From contig CAIVOW010000098.1 of the NCBI GenBank assembly GCA_903907665.1, forward strand, positions 1 through 5,016: a stretch of 5,016 nt of DNA, written 5' to 3'. The notes under the pieces were generated by a model that saw nothing but the letters and a program-made list of their open reading frames with translations, did not search any database and had not been told where the DNA came from. Below, one piece after another: positions 1 through 5,016 of the stretch (the stretch's first letter is position 1; each line of letters opens with the position of its first letter). The translations under genes were made by a program, and so were the position numbers. This DNA is from an uncultured Actinomycetes bacterium. GTDB lineage: Bacteria > Actinomycetota > Actinomycetes > Nanopelagicales > Nanopelagicaceae.

Positions 1-411
1 ACAATGGGCCAAGTTGCCGAACCGTATATTCCACGTAGATCAATTCGTCATCTTGAAAAAGGCCGAGTAGTTATTTTTGGCGCCGGAGCGGGAATGCCGT
101 TTTTTACAACCGATACAGTTGCGGCGCAGCGCGCACTGGAAATTGGCGCAGAGTGTTTGCTTTTGGCAAAGAGTGGCGTTGATGGCGTATATACGGCAGA
201 TCCGAAAAAAGACCCAACAGCCACCAAATACGATTCAGTTACTTACGATGATGTACTTTCAAAATCCTTAGCGGTTGCAGATGCCGCAGCTTTCAGCTTA
301 TGCCGCGAGAATAACCTGCCTATTATTATTTTCGATTTAAAGAATAAAGGAAATATTGCGCGCGCAGTCAAGGGCGATCAAATCGGAACGCTTGTTTCCG
401 ATAATCGTTAG
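1..411 (+). CDS. pyrH: UMP kinase (uridylate kinase), 3' part, cut by window start
   Basis: This is the C-terminal part (about 136 residues of a protein usually near 240) of the bacterial hexameric UMP kinase, which phosphorylates UMP to UDP with ATP in the cytoplasm for pyrimidine nucleotide synthesis. The ATG at base 4 is an internal Met: the frame is open through base 1, and '[12 protein letters not shown]' is mid-protein sequence in actinobacterial homologues. Visible family signatures are the glycine-rich '[12 protein letters not shown]' with the following 'AAQRALEI', the amino-acid-kinase segment '[14 protein letters not shown]', and the C-terminal '[16 protein letters not shown]'. The TAG stop is followed 23 nt later by frr, as in most actinobacteria, so the two are probably cotranscribed. 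The family is known to be allosterically controlled by GTP and UTP; nothing in this fragment tests that. Identification is very secure; the start lies outside the window. Confidence 0.97.
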   Translation, partial: TMGQVAEPYIPRRSIRHLEKGRVVIFGAGAGMPFFTTDTVAAQRALEIGAECLLLAKSGVDGVYTADPKKDPTATKYDSVTYDDVLSKSLAVADAAAFSLCRENNLPIIIFDLKNKGNIARAVKGDQIGTLVSDNR

Positions 412-416
412 AAAAT

Positions 417-424
417 AAAGGGAG
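417..424 (+). promoter_or_regulatory. Shine-Dalgarno site of frr
   Basis: The purine run AAAGGGAG ends 10 nt before the frr ATG at 435. It is the clearest ribosome binding site in the housekeeping part of the window and fixes the frr start. It lies in the 23-nt pyrH-frr gap, where no promoter or terminator is visible. Confidence 0.75.
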
Positions 425-434
425 CCACGGAATT

Positions 435-998
435 ATGTCTGATCTCAATACTCTACTCGCTGATGCAGTAGCTAAAATGGCTAAAGCCATTGAAGTGGCA
501 AAAGATGATTTTGGTGCAATACGCACGGGCCGCGCACACCCATCTATGTTTGCCAAAATTATGGTCGATTACTATGGATCATTCACTCCGCTAGCTTCAC
601 TTGCGACCATTCAGGTACCAGAAAATCGAATGGCTATTGTGAGTCCTTTTGATAAAGGCGCAGTCGCATCAGTTGAGAAAGCAATCCGAGATTCAGACCT
701 TGGCGTCAACCCTCAAACTGATGGCGGAGTAATTCGTGTTAATTTTCCTCAGCTTACAGAAGAGCGCCGCAAGGATTACATCAAAGTGGCCAGAACAAAG
801 GCTGAAGATTCCCGAATTTCGATTCGCAATATTCGCCGTACCGCGAAAGAAGCGATGGAGAAAATGGAGAAAGATGGAGACGCCGGCAAAGATGACGTCG
901 CCCGTTGCGAAAAAGATTTAGAAAAGACCACAAGTGATCATGTAACGAAAATTGATGAACTTCTTAAACATAAAGAAGCTGAGTTGCTCGAGGTTTAA
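435..998 (+). CDS. frr: Ribosome recycling factor
   Basis: RRF works with EF-G (and IF3) to split the post-termination ribosome and release mRNA and tRNA; it is a cytoplasmic and normally essential factor. At 187 residues the protein has the usual family length (about 185). Conserved elements are 'RTGRAHP' (30-36), 'VDYYGS' (44-49), 'GVNPQTDG' (90-97), 'IRVNFPQLTEERRKD' (100-114) and 'SIRNIRR' (129-135), ending in 'KEAELLEV'. The N-terminal and C-terminal thirds are charged helices, as expected for the long three-helix bundle of domain I, with the beta-rich domain II between them (about 31-104). The ATG start is supported by the strong SD site 10 nt upstream. It sits between pyrH (23 nt) and cdsA (15 nt) and is likely cotranscribed with both. 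The gene looks intact. Confidence 0.98.
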   Translation: MSDLNTLLADAVAKMAKAIEVAKDDFGAIRTGRAHPSMFAKIMVDYYGSFTPLASLATIQVPENRMAIVSPFDKGAVASVEKAIRDSDLGVNPQTDGGVIRVNFPQLTEERRKDYIKVARTKAEDSRISIRNIRRTAKEAMEKMEKDGDAGKDDVARCEKDLEKTTSDHVTKIDELLKHKEAELLEV

Positions 999-1013
999 CT
1001 CTCGACTCCCATC

Positions 1014-1862
1014 ATGGATGATATTCATTCGCTCAATGAGGCGATAAACAAAAGGGCGGGACGCAAGCTTCTGCCATCTATCGCAGTGTCACTGCTGATC
1101 CTCGGGGTCGTATTCGCTACGCTCAAGATTCACCCTCTACTTTTCACAGCGCTCGTACTGATTGCAGTAATACTTGCTATGCGCGAGCTCAATCATGCTT
1201 TCAAAATTGCAAACATCATGATTCCTGAATACTTTCTCCAAATTGCATCAATCGGAGTTCTTGCTGCAGCTTACTTTGGAAAAGTTTCTGGTTTATCCGT
1301 AGCTGTCGCAATTGCAGTCCCAAATCTTTTGGTTTTTTTGCTAGCAATGGCGCCAGCAGACTTTTTAAAGCGTGCATCAGCTGCGGCCCTTGCGATATTT
1401 TATATTCCATTCTTAGCGGGCTTCATTGTTCTTCTCGCTCATGATGCTGATGGCCCAGTACGCATATTGACCTTAGTTGTGTTGGTCGCCTGTAATGACA
1501 CTTTTGCATATATATCAGGGGTACTTTTTGGAAGACACCGCCTTGCACCACACATCAGCCCTAAGAAAACTTGGGAGGGCTTGATTGGATCGTTGATAGC
1601 AACGACAATCGCAGCTTCATTAGTATTTCATTTTGTCGTCCATAAGCATTGGTGGCTTGGTGTACTCATCGGGTTAATGGGCGTTGCGACCGCTACTGCT
1701 GGCGACTTGATTGAATCGGCTTTAAAGAGGGATTTGAGTATCAAAGATATGGGTTCAATTTTGCCGGGTCATGGAGGCGTTCTTGATCGAATCGACTCTG
1801 TTCTTTTTACAGGGCCAGCCGTCTGGTTTGTCCTTGAACTTATTCAGCATTGGAAGTTATAG
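1014..1862 (+). CDS. cdsA: Phosphatidate cytidylyltransferase (CDP-diglyceride synthase)
   Basis: This integral membrane enzyme makes CDP-diacylglycerol and pyrophosphate from CTP and phosphatidic acid, the branch point for phosphatidylglycerol, cardiolipin and phosphatidylinositol synthesis. The family signature near the C terminus is complete: S235-x-x-K-R, then K244-D245, 'LPGHGG' (250-255), and D258-R-x-D261, the acidic/metal-binding region. Other conserved pieces are 'ND' at 161-162 with 'TFAYISG', 'SPKKTWEG' (182-189) and 'GDL' (230-232). Hydrophobic stretches near 21-37, 41-56, 73-88, 95-113, 124-142, 150-168, 190-208, 213-228 and 263-277 indicate about eight or nine membrane segments. 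The 282-residue length is typical of the actinobacterial form. No good SD precedes the ATG (the nearest GAGG is about 20 nt away), so translation may depend on coupling to frr, which ends 15 nt earlier. The start is the least certain part. Confidence 0.95.
   Translation: MDDIHSLNEAINKRAGRKLLPSIAVSLLILGVVFATLKIHPLLFTALVLIAVILAMRELNHAFKIANIMIPEYFLQIASIGVLAAAYFGKVSGLSVAVAIAVPNLLVFLLAMAPADFLKRASAAALAIFYIPFLAGFIVLLAHDADGPVRILTLVVLVACNDTFAYISGVLFGRHRLAPHISPKKTWEGLIGSLIATTIAASLVFHFVVHKHWWLGVLIGLMGVATATAGDLIESALKRDLSIKDMGSILPGHGGVLDRIDSVLFTGPAVWFVLELIQHWKL
1852..1856 (+). promoter_or_regulatory. Shine-Dalgarno-like GGAAG favouring the ATG start of rlmN
   Basis: GGAAG lies inside the last codons of cdsA and ends 11 nt before the ATG at 1868. 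It supports that ATG over the in-frame TTG at 1850, which would overlap the cdsA end by 13 nt and has no comparable upstream site. Confidence 0.45.
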
Positions 1863-1867
1863 CCCAG

Positions 1868-2986
1868 ATGTCAGATGAATTGAAATTAGTCTTCGATGAA
1901 CCAAAGCAAAGAGTAAAACCTCCCAAGCATTTCGCTGACCTAGATCCTGAAGGCAGAAAAGCACTTGCAGAAGAGATTGGCTTGCCTGCATTTAGGGCTA
2001 AGCAAATAGCGACGCATTTTTTCGTACATTACAACGATGATCCAGAAACATGGACTGACATCCCAAAGGACTTGCGCTCACTCGTCGCAGAAAAATTTAC
2101 TCCAAAACTCATCACTCTTGTGCGAACCGTGACAGCTGATAATGGCAAGACTCGTAAAGATTTATGGCGCCTTCACGATGGAGTATTAGTTGAAAGCGTT
2201 TTAATGCGCTACACAGATCGCACAACAATATGTATATCATCGCAAGCTGGCTGTGGAATGAACTGTCCCTTTTGTGCAACTGGTCAAGCAGGTCTTACTC
2301 GCAATCTGACTGCCGGGGAAATCACGGCTCAAGTTGTAGCAGCCGCTCGCACCTGCGCTTCAGGAGAATTACCAGGGGGAGAGACTCGTCTTTCTAATGT
2401 TGTATTTATGGGTATGGGTGAACCAATGGCCAACTACAACGCCGTTATGCGCAGTGTTCGTAATATAACTTCACCACAACCAGATGGACTTGGCATCGGC
2501 GCTCGATCAGTCACGGTTTCTACGGTTGGGCTTGTGAATGGAATCGAAAAACTTCGCGATGAAGGTATCCCTGTAACCCTTGCAGTCTCACTACACACCC
2601 CAGATGATGAACTTCGTAACACTCTTGTTCCGATCAACTCTCGCTGGAAAGTGAAAGAAGTTTTGACGGCAGCAGATAGTTATTCAGATAAAACAGGCCG
2701 CCGTTACTCAATTGAATATGCGCTAATCCGAGACATTAACGACCAGGCATGGCGGGCAGATTTGCTCGGCCGACTTCTAAAGAATAGAAATGCCCACGTC
2801 AATCTCATTCCACTCAATCCAACGCCGGGCTCCAAATGGACCGCCTCGCGCCACCAGGATGAAGCCGAATTCGTTCGAATTCTTGAAACCTACGGGGTTC
2901 CCGTGACGGTTCGAGATACACGAGGCCGGGAAATTGACGGAGCCTGTGGCCAACTAGCCGCCGCCGAGATAACCTCTTCCTCATGA
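1868..2986 (+). CDS. rlmN: Dual-specificity 23S rRNA (A2503-C2)/tRNA (A37-C2) methyltransferase
   Basis: RlmN is a radical-SAM enzyme that makes 2-methyladenosine at 23S rRNA A2503 in the peptidyl transferase centre, and in characterised members also at A37 of some tRNAs. From the ATG at 1868 the protein is 372 residues. The [4Fe-4S] cluster motif CxxxCxxC is C129, C133 and C136 ('GCGMNCPFC'). The SAM-contact segment 'GMGEP' is at 182-186. Both mechanistic cysteines are present: C122, seven residues before the first cluster cysteine as in E. coli C118, and C360 in 'GACGQL', equivalent to E. coli C355. '[12 protein letters not shown]' (239-250), 'IPLNP' (314-318) and '[11 protein letters not shown]' are also typical. 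No Cfr-specific trait is evident, so an antibiotic-resistance role is not indicated. It begins 5 nt after cdsA and its stop overlaps the next ATG by 4 nt. A TTG start at 1850 would add six residues; I prefer 1868. Confidence 0.96.
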   Translation: MSDELKLVFDEPKQRVKPPKHFADLDPEGRKALAEEIGLPAFRAKQIATHFFVHYNDDPETWTDIPKDLRSLVAEKFTPKLITLVRTVTADNGKTRKDLWRLHDGVLVESVLMRYTDRTTICISSQAGCGMNCPFCATGQAGLTRNLTAGEITAQVVAAARTCASGELPGGETRLSNVVFMGMGEPMANYNAVMRSVRNITSPQPDGLGIGARSVTVSTVGLVNGIEKLRDEGIPVTLAVSLHTPDDELRNTLVPINSRWKVKEVLTAADSYSDKTGRRYSIEYALIRDINDQAWRADLLGRLLKNRNAHVNLIPLNPTPGSKWTASRHQDEAEFVRILETYGVPVTVRDTRGREIDGACGQLAAAEITSSS

Positions 2987-4410
2987 AAACTCTTCAAAAC
3001 TTCGTCAACGGTAAAAAGCAAGATTCAGCAAGCGGGCAGAGTAGCGAGATCATCGATCCAGTAACCGCCCAGCCTTATGCAACTGCGCCGATCTCAAACG
3101 CTGCAGATGTAGATCAGGCGGTTAACGCTGCTGCAAAAGCTTTTGAAGGGTGGCGTGATTCGACGCCGTCAGAACGCCAACGAGCACTTTTGAAAATCGC
3201 GGATGCGTTTGAAGCAAGACAAGATGAATTAGTAGCAGTTGAGTCAGCAAATACGGGTAAGCCGATTGCGCTAACTACCTCGGAGGAAATGCCTCCAATG
3301 ATTGATCAAATTCGCTTCTTCGCAGGAGCAGCGCGAAATCTTGAAGGACGTTCAGCTGCTGAGTACATGCGCGGTATGACATCTTTTATTCGTAGAGAAC
3401 CAATTGGAGTGTGCGCTCAAGTTACGCCTTGGAATTATCCAATGATGATGGCAGTTTGGAAGTGGGCTCCCGCCATTGCGGCAGGCAACACTGTTGTATT
3501 GAAGCCAAGTGACACGACCCCTGCATCAACAGTGTGGATGGCGGAAGTTATGGCTGAATTTTTGCCAGAGGGCGTTTTCAATGTAGTAACTGGGGATCGT
3601 GATACAGGCCGAGCACTAGTTGAACACAAAATTCCTCAGATGGTTTCTATTACGGGATCAGTTCGCGCAGGTATGGAAGTTGCGAAGAGTGCATCAAATG
3701 ATCTAAAGCGGGTTCATCTTGAACTTGGCGGTAAAGCGCCAGTCGTTGTTTTTGCAGACGCTAATTTAGAGGCAGCAGCAGAAACCATTGCAATTGCAGG
3801 TTACTTTAATGCCGGACAAGATTGCACTGCGGCGACGCGCGTAATTGTCGAAGCATCGGTATACGACCAATTTGTTTCACTTTTAGCAAAACAAGCTACC
3901 GAAAATATCGCGACAGGCGCTCCTACCGAAGATGTCCTTTATGGCCCAGTAAATAATGCAAATCAGTTGGCCCGCCTCGAAGGATTTATCGAGCGCGCAC
4001 CATCACATGCAAATATTGTGGTGGGTGGTAAGAAAGTTGATCGAGCAGGGTATTTCTGGAGCCCAACAGTTGTCTCAGATCTGAAGCAGGATGATGAAAT
4101 GATTCAAAACGAGATTTTTGGACCTGTAATCACGGTACAAAAATTTACTGATGAAGCTCAAGCGATTTCTTATGCAAATGGAGTTGCTTATGGCTTAGCT
4201 TCTAGCGTTTGGACAAGTAATCACGGCCGTGCCATGCGCTTAGCAAAAGCTTTTGATTTCGGAGTCGTATGGATTAACACTCATATTCCAATGGTCGCAG
4301 AAATGCCTCATGGTGGATTTAAGCATTCTGGATACGGCAAAGACCTCTCACAATATGGCTTTGAGGACTACACCCGGATCAAGCATGTAATGACAAACTT
4401 AAATCTCTAA
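2983..4410 (+). CDS. patD: Gamma-aminobutyraldehyde dehydrogenase-like NAD-dependent aldehyde dehydrogenase
   Basis: This soluble ALDH-superfamily enzyme most resembles 4-aminobutanal dehydrogenases (E. coli PatD/YdcW type), which oxidise the aldehyde from putrescine transamination to GABA. The 475 residues match the family (474 in E. coli). Active-site elements are all present: N151 in 'TPWNYP', K174 in 'LKPSD' for NAD binding, 'GSVRAG' (225-230, the Rossmann GSxxxG), general base E247 in 'LELGGK', nucleophile C281 in 'NAGQDCTAA', and E377 in 'EIFGP'. The segments 'AGQDCTAA' and '[17 protein letters not shown]', with an '[13 protein letters not shown]' end, are typical of the PatD subgroup. 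The ATG overlaps the rlmN stop as ATGA and has no clear SD, so translation is probably coupled to rlmN. The neighbouring PotD-like gene fits polyamine use. Betaine-aldehyde or another amino-aldehyde is an alternative substrate; the ALDH call is certain and the subfamily fairly so. Confidence 0.87.
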   Translation: MKTLQNFVNGKKQDSASGQSSEIIDPVTAQPYATAPISNAADVDQAVNAAAKAFEGWRDSTPSERQRALLKIADAFEARQDELVAVESANTGKPIALTTSEEMPPMIDQIRFFAGAARNLEGRSAAEYMRGMTSFIRREPIGVCAQVTPWNYPMMMAVWKWAPAIAAGNTVVLKPSDTTPASTVWMAEVMAEFLPEGVFNVVTGDRDTGRALVEHKIPQMVSITGSVRAGMEVAKSASNDLKRVHLELGGKAPVVVFADANLEAAAETIAIAGYFNAGQDCTAATRVIVEASVYDQFVSLLAKQATENIATGAPTEDVLYGPVNNANQLARLEGFIERAPSHANIVVGGKKVDRAGYFWSPTVVSDLKQDDEMIQNEIFGPVITVQKFTDEAQAISYANGVAYGLASSVWTSNHGRAMRLAKAFDFGVVWINTHIPMVAEMPHGGFKHSGYGKDLSQYGFEDYTRIKHVMTNLNL

Positions 4411-4431
4411 GAGAATTTAAAGCCGTTTTTT
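4399..4431 (+). terminator. Possible weak intrinsic terminator after patD
   Basis: An AT-rich imperfect hairpin spans the patD stop: TTAAATCTC (4399-4407) pairs with GAGAATTTAA (4411-4420) around a TAA loop, with one bulged A. Six T residues follow at 4426-4431. The stem has few G-C pairs and there are five bases between it and the T-run, so it may be weak or fortuitous. Its position, between two coding units with a new promoter-sized gap, is what makes it credible. Confidence 0.35.
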
Positions 4432-4494
4432 CAACATTCGGGTCTACTATGAGAGTGCTTAACATCGCAACTAGTTTTGCTCTTCTTTTAGCGC

Positions 4495-4500
4495 TATAAC
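4495..4500 (+). promoter_or_regulatory. Candidate -10 element upstream of the potD-like gene
   Basis: TATAAC differs from the consensus TATAAT at one position and lies 28 nt before the GTG start, which would leave a leader of about 20 nt carrying the SD. No convincing -35 hexamer is found 16-18 nt upstream (TAGTTT at 4472-4477 is poor), so this is only suggestive. The 118-nt gap (4411-4528) is by far the longest in the window and is the natural place for a promoter. Confidence 0.25.
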
Positions 4501-4513
4501 TAGAGCGGCCCAT

Positions 4514-4520
4514 AGAGAGG
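4514..4520 (+). promoter_or_regulatory. Shine-Dalgarno site that fixes the GTG start of the potD-like gene
   Basis: AGAGAGG ends 8 nt before the GTG at 4529. This good match and spacing support GTG as the start even though it is not an ATG. The next in-frame Met codons are inside the signal peptide and would lose the twin-arginine motif. Confidence 0.7.
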
Positions 4521-4528
4521 CTCATTAC

Positions 4529-4930
4529 GTGGCTAAATCATCAGGCTCAAATCCCTCAGAAGAGAGTGACCTTCTCGCGCAACTAGATAGCGCATCGAAA
4601 TCATTTCTTTCTCGCAGAGCACTTTTAGCCGGAGCAGGTGGAGCGGCCGCTGCAACAATGATGGGAATCGAAGGCGCGGATCTCGCACATGCAGCTGGCA
4701 AAGTTGTTCGCTGGGCCAACTGGGGCCTTTATTTAGATTTTGATAATAAAACCAAGAAATATCCAACTCTTGAAGCTTTTCAAAAGAAAACTGGCATTAA
4801 GGCTACATACCAAGAAGCAATTGATGATAACGATACATTCACAGCCAAGGTTGCCCCGCAGCTTAGGTTAAAAAAGGATATTGGCTACGACGTTGTCACA
4901 ATGACCGAAGTTAAAAACCGGGATTCTTAA
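4529..4930 (+). CDS. potD: Spermidine/putrescine-type ABC transporter substrate-binding protein, 5' fragment, broken
   Basis: This is the N-terminal third of a PotD-family (COG0687-like) extracytoplasmic binding protein, which captures polyamines or similar cations for an ABC importer. Residues 1-56 look like a Tat signal: polar N-region, twin arginine in 'LSRRALLAG' (R29, R30), an Ala/Gly-rich core (31-45) and 'AHAA' near 53-56 as a possible cleavage site. There is no lipobox cysteine. The mature part begins 'KVVRWANWGLYLDFD', followed by 'YPTLEAFQKKTGIKATY' and 'IDDNDTFTAKVAPQL', then 'DIGYDVVTMTE', all typical of the family. Full-length members are about 350-400 residues. After E127 (base 4909) the family pattern, usually continuing with Trp, is lost; six unrelated residues and a TAA follow in AT-rich DNA. 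The stop at 4928-4930 is therefore probably not the gene's true end. The GTG start has a good SD. Substrate is inferred from family and the adjacent patD-like gene. Confidence 0.82.
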   Translation: MAKSSGSNPSEESDLLAQLDSASKSFLSRRALLAGAGGAAAATMMGIEGADLAHAAGKVVRWANWGLYLDFDNKTKKYPTLEAFQKKTGIKATYQEAIDDNDTFTAKVAPQLRLKKDIGYDVVTMTEVKNRDS

Positions 4931-5016
4931 TTATTTATTATATTTATACAAGATAATTTATAGCAAACAACTCATTATGAAAAATTTATTTAATCAAATA
5001 ATTACCTGTTATCTGA
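4910..5016. other. AT-rich tail of foreign or chimeric origin
   Basis: By hand count 21 of 107 bases are G or C (about 20%), against 44 of 100 in 4801-4900. The change is abrupt and coincides with loss of PotD homology. In the frame starting at 4911 there is no stop from 4905 to the window end; the other two forward frames and all three reverse frames have stops within the tail. In that frame an ATG at 4977 begins 'MKNLFNQIITCYL', with no SD before it. I recognise no protein, tRNA, IS terminus or attachment site. It may be part of a gene from a very low-GC organism, phage or organelle, joined by assembly error or by real insertion. Confidence 0.7.

Noticed and set aside
736..921. Plus-strand out-of-frame ORFs within frr (736-921) and pyrH (77-271).
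   Set aside because: Overlap fully conserved genes in another frame and give basic, unstructured-looking translations; shadows.
2246..2280. Possible Cfr-type resistance methyltransferase instead of RlmN.
   Set aside because: Position in the pyrH-frr-cdsA cluster and the C-terminal '[11 protein letters not shown]' fit RlmN; nothing specific to Cfr is visible.
2434..2637. Minus-strand open frame at 2434-2637, and similar ones at 368-556, 1216-1410 and 3435-3629.
   Set aside because: Each lies largely opposite an intact conserved gene, has low-complexity Ser/Arg/Leu-rich translation and no ribosome binding site.
4533..4766. Minus-strand open frames at 4533-4766 and 4525-4719.
   Set aside because: Antisense shadows of the potD-like gene, whose signal peptide and family motifs are clear on the plus strand.
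4867..4917. Eight-base direct repeat GTTAAAAA at 4867-4874 and 4910-4917, the second copy starting at the composition break.
   Set aside because: Short, A-rich and 43 bp apart; easily chance. It does not flank a defined insert, so it is not good evidence of a target-site duplication.
4915..4926. Minus-strand GAATCCCGGT resembles the end of a tRNA T-arm, which would suggest integration at a tRNA gene.
   Set aside because: The bases before it on the minus strand do not give a TTCGA-type T-loop with a pairing stem, and no anticodon or D-arm can be folded from the AT-rich sequence.

Overview
The window reads as a piece of a low-to-medium GC actinobacterial chromosome. The gene order pyrH-frr-cdsA-rlmN, all on the plus strand and tightly packed, is the classic actinobacterial arrangement downstream of rpsB-tsf. 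The partial PyrH carries the actinobacterial-looking motif 'GAGAGMPFF'. A hand count of 4801-4900 gives 44% G+C, which is low for the phylum, and intergenic gaps are very short. Together these suggest a streamlined planktonic actinobacterium such as the freshwater acI lineage (Nanopelagicales, 'Ca. Planktophila'-like). That placement is inference from gene order, composition and protein flavour, not from a search.

Layout. 1-411 is the 3' part of pyrH (UMP kinase), cut by the window start. 435-998 is frr (ribosome recycling factor). 1014-1862 is cdsA (CDP-diglyceride synthase). 1868-2986 is rlmN (radical-SAM 23S rRNA/tRNA adenine C2 methyltransferase). 2983-4410 is a gamma-aminobutyraldehyde dehydrogenase-like enzyme whose ATG overlaps the rlmN stop by 4 bp. 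A 118-nt intergenic gap follows, holding a possible weak terminator and a weak promoter. 4529-4930 is the 5' end of a gene for a Tat-exported polyamine-type ABC transporter binding protein (PotD family). Recognisable homology stops after residue 127 (base 4909).

How the genes fit together. The first four genes are a housekeeping cluster: pyrimidine nucleotide supply, ribosome recycling, phospholipid precursor synthesis and ribosome modification. The last two form a plausible polyamine-use pair: uptake of putrescine/spermidine through a PotD-type transporter, and oxidation of 4-aminobutanal, the aldehyde made from putrescine, to GABA. The dehydrogenase is translationally linked to the housekeeping operon, whereas the binding protein seems to start its own unit.

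The oddest part is the last 107 bases. They are only about 20% G+C, do not continue the PotD family, and contain one reading frame (+1 relative to potD) that stays open to the window end. Either the contig is chimeric at its tail or AT-rich foreign DNA has interrupted potD. Apart from that I see no novel system, RNA gene, CRISPR array or recognisable mobile element.
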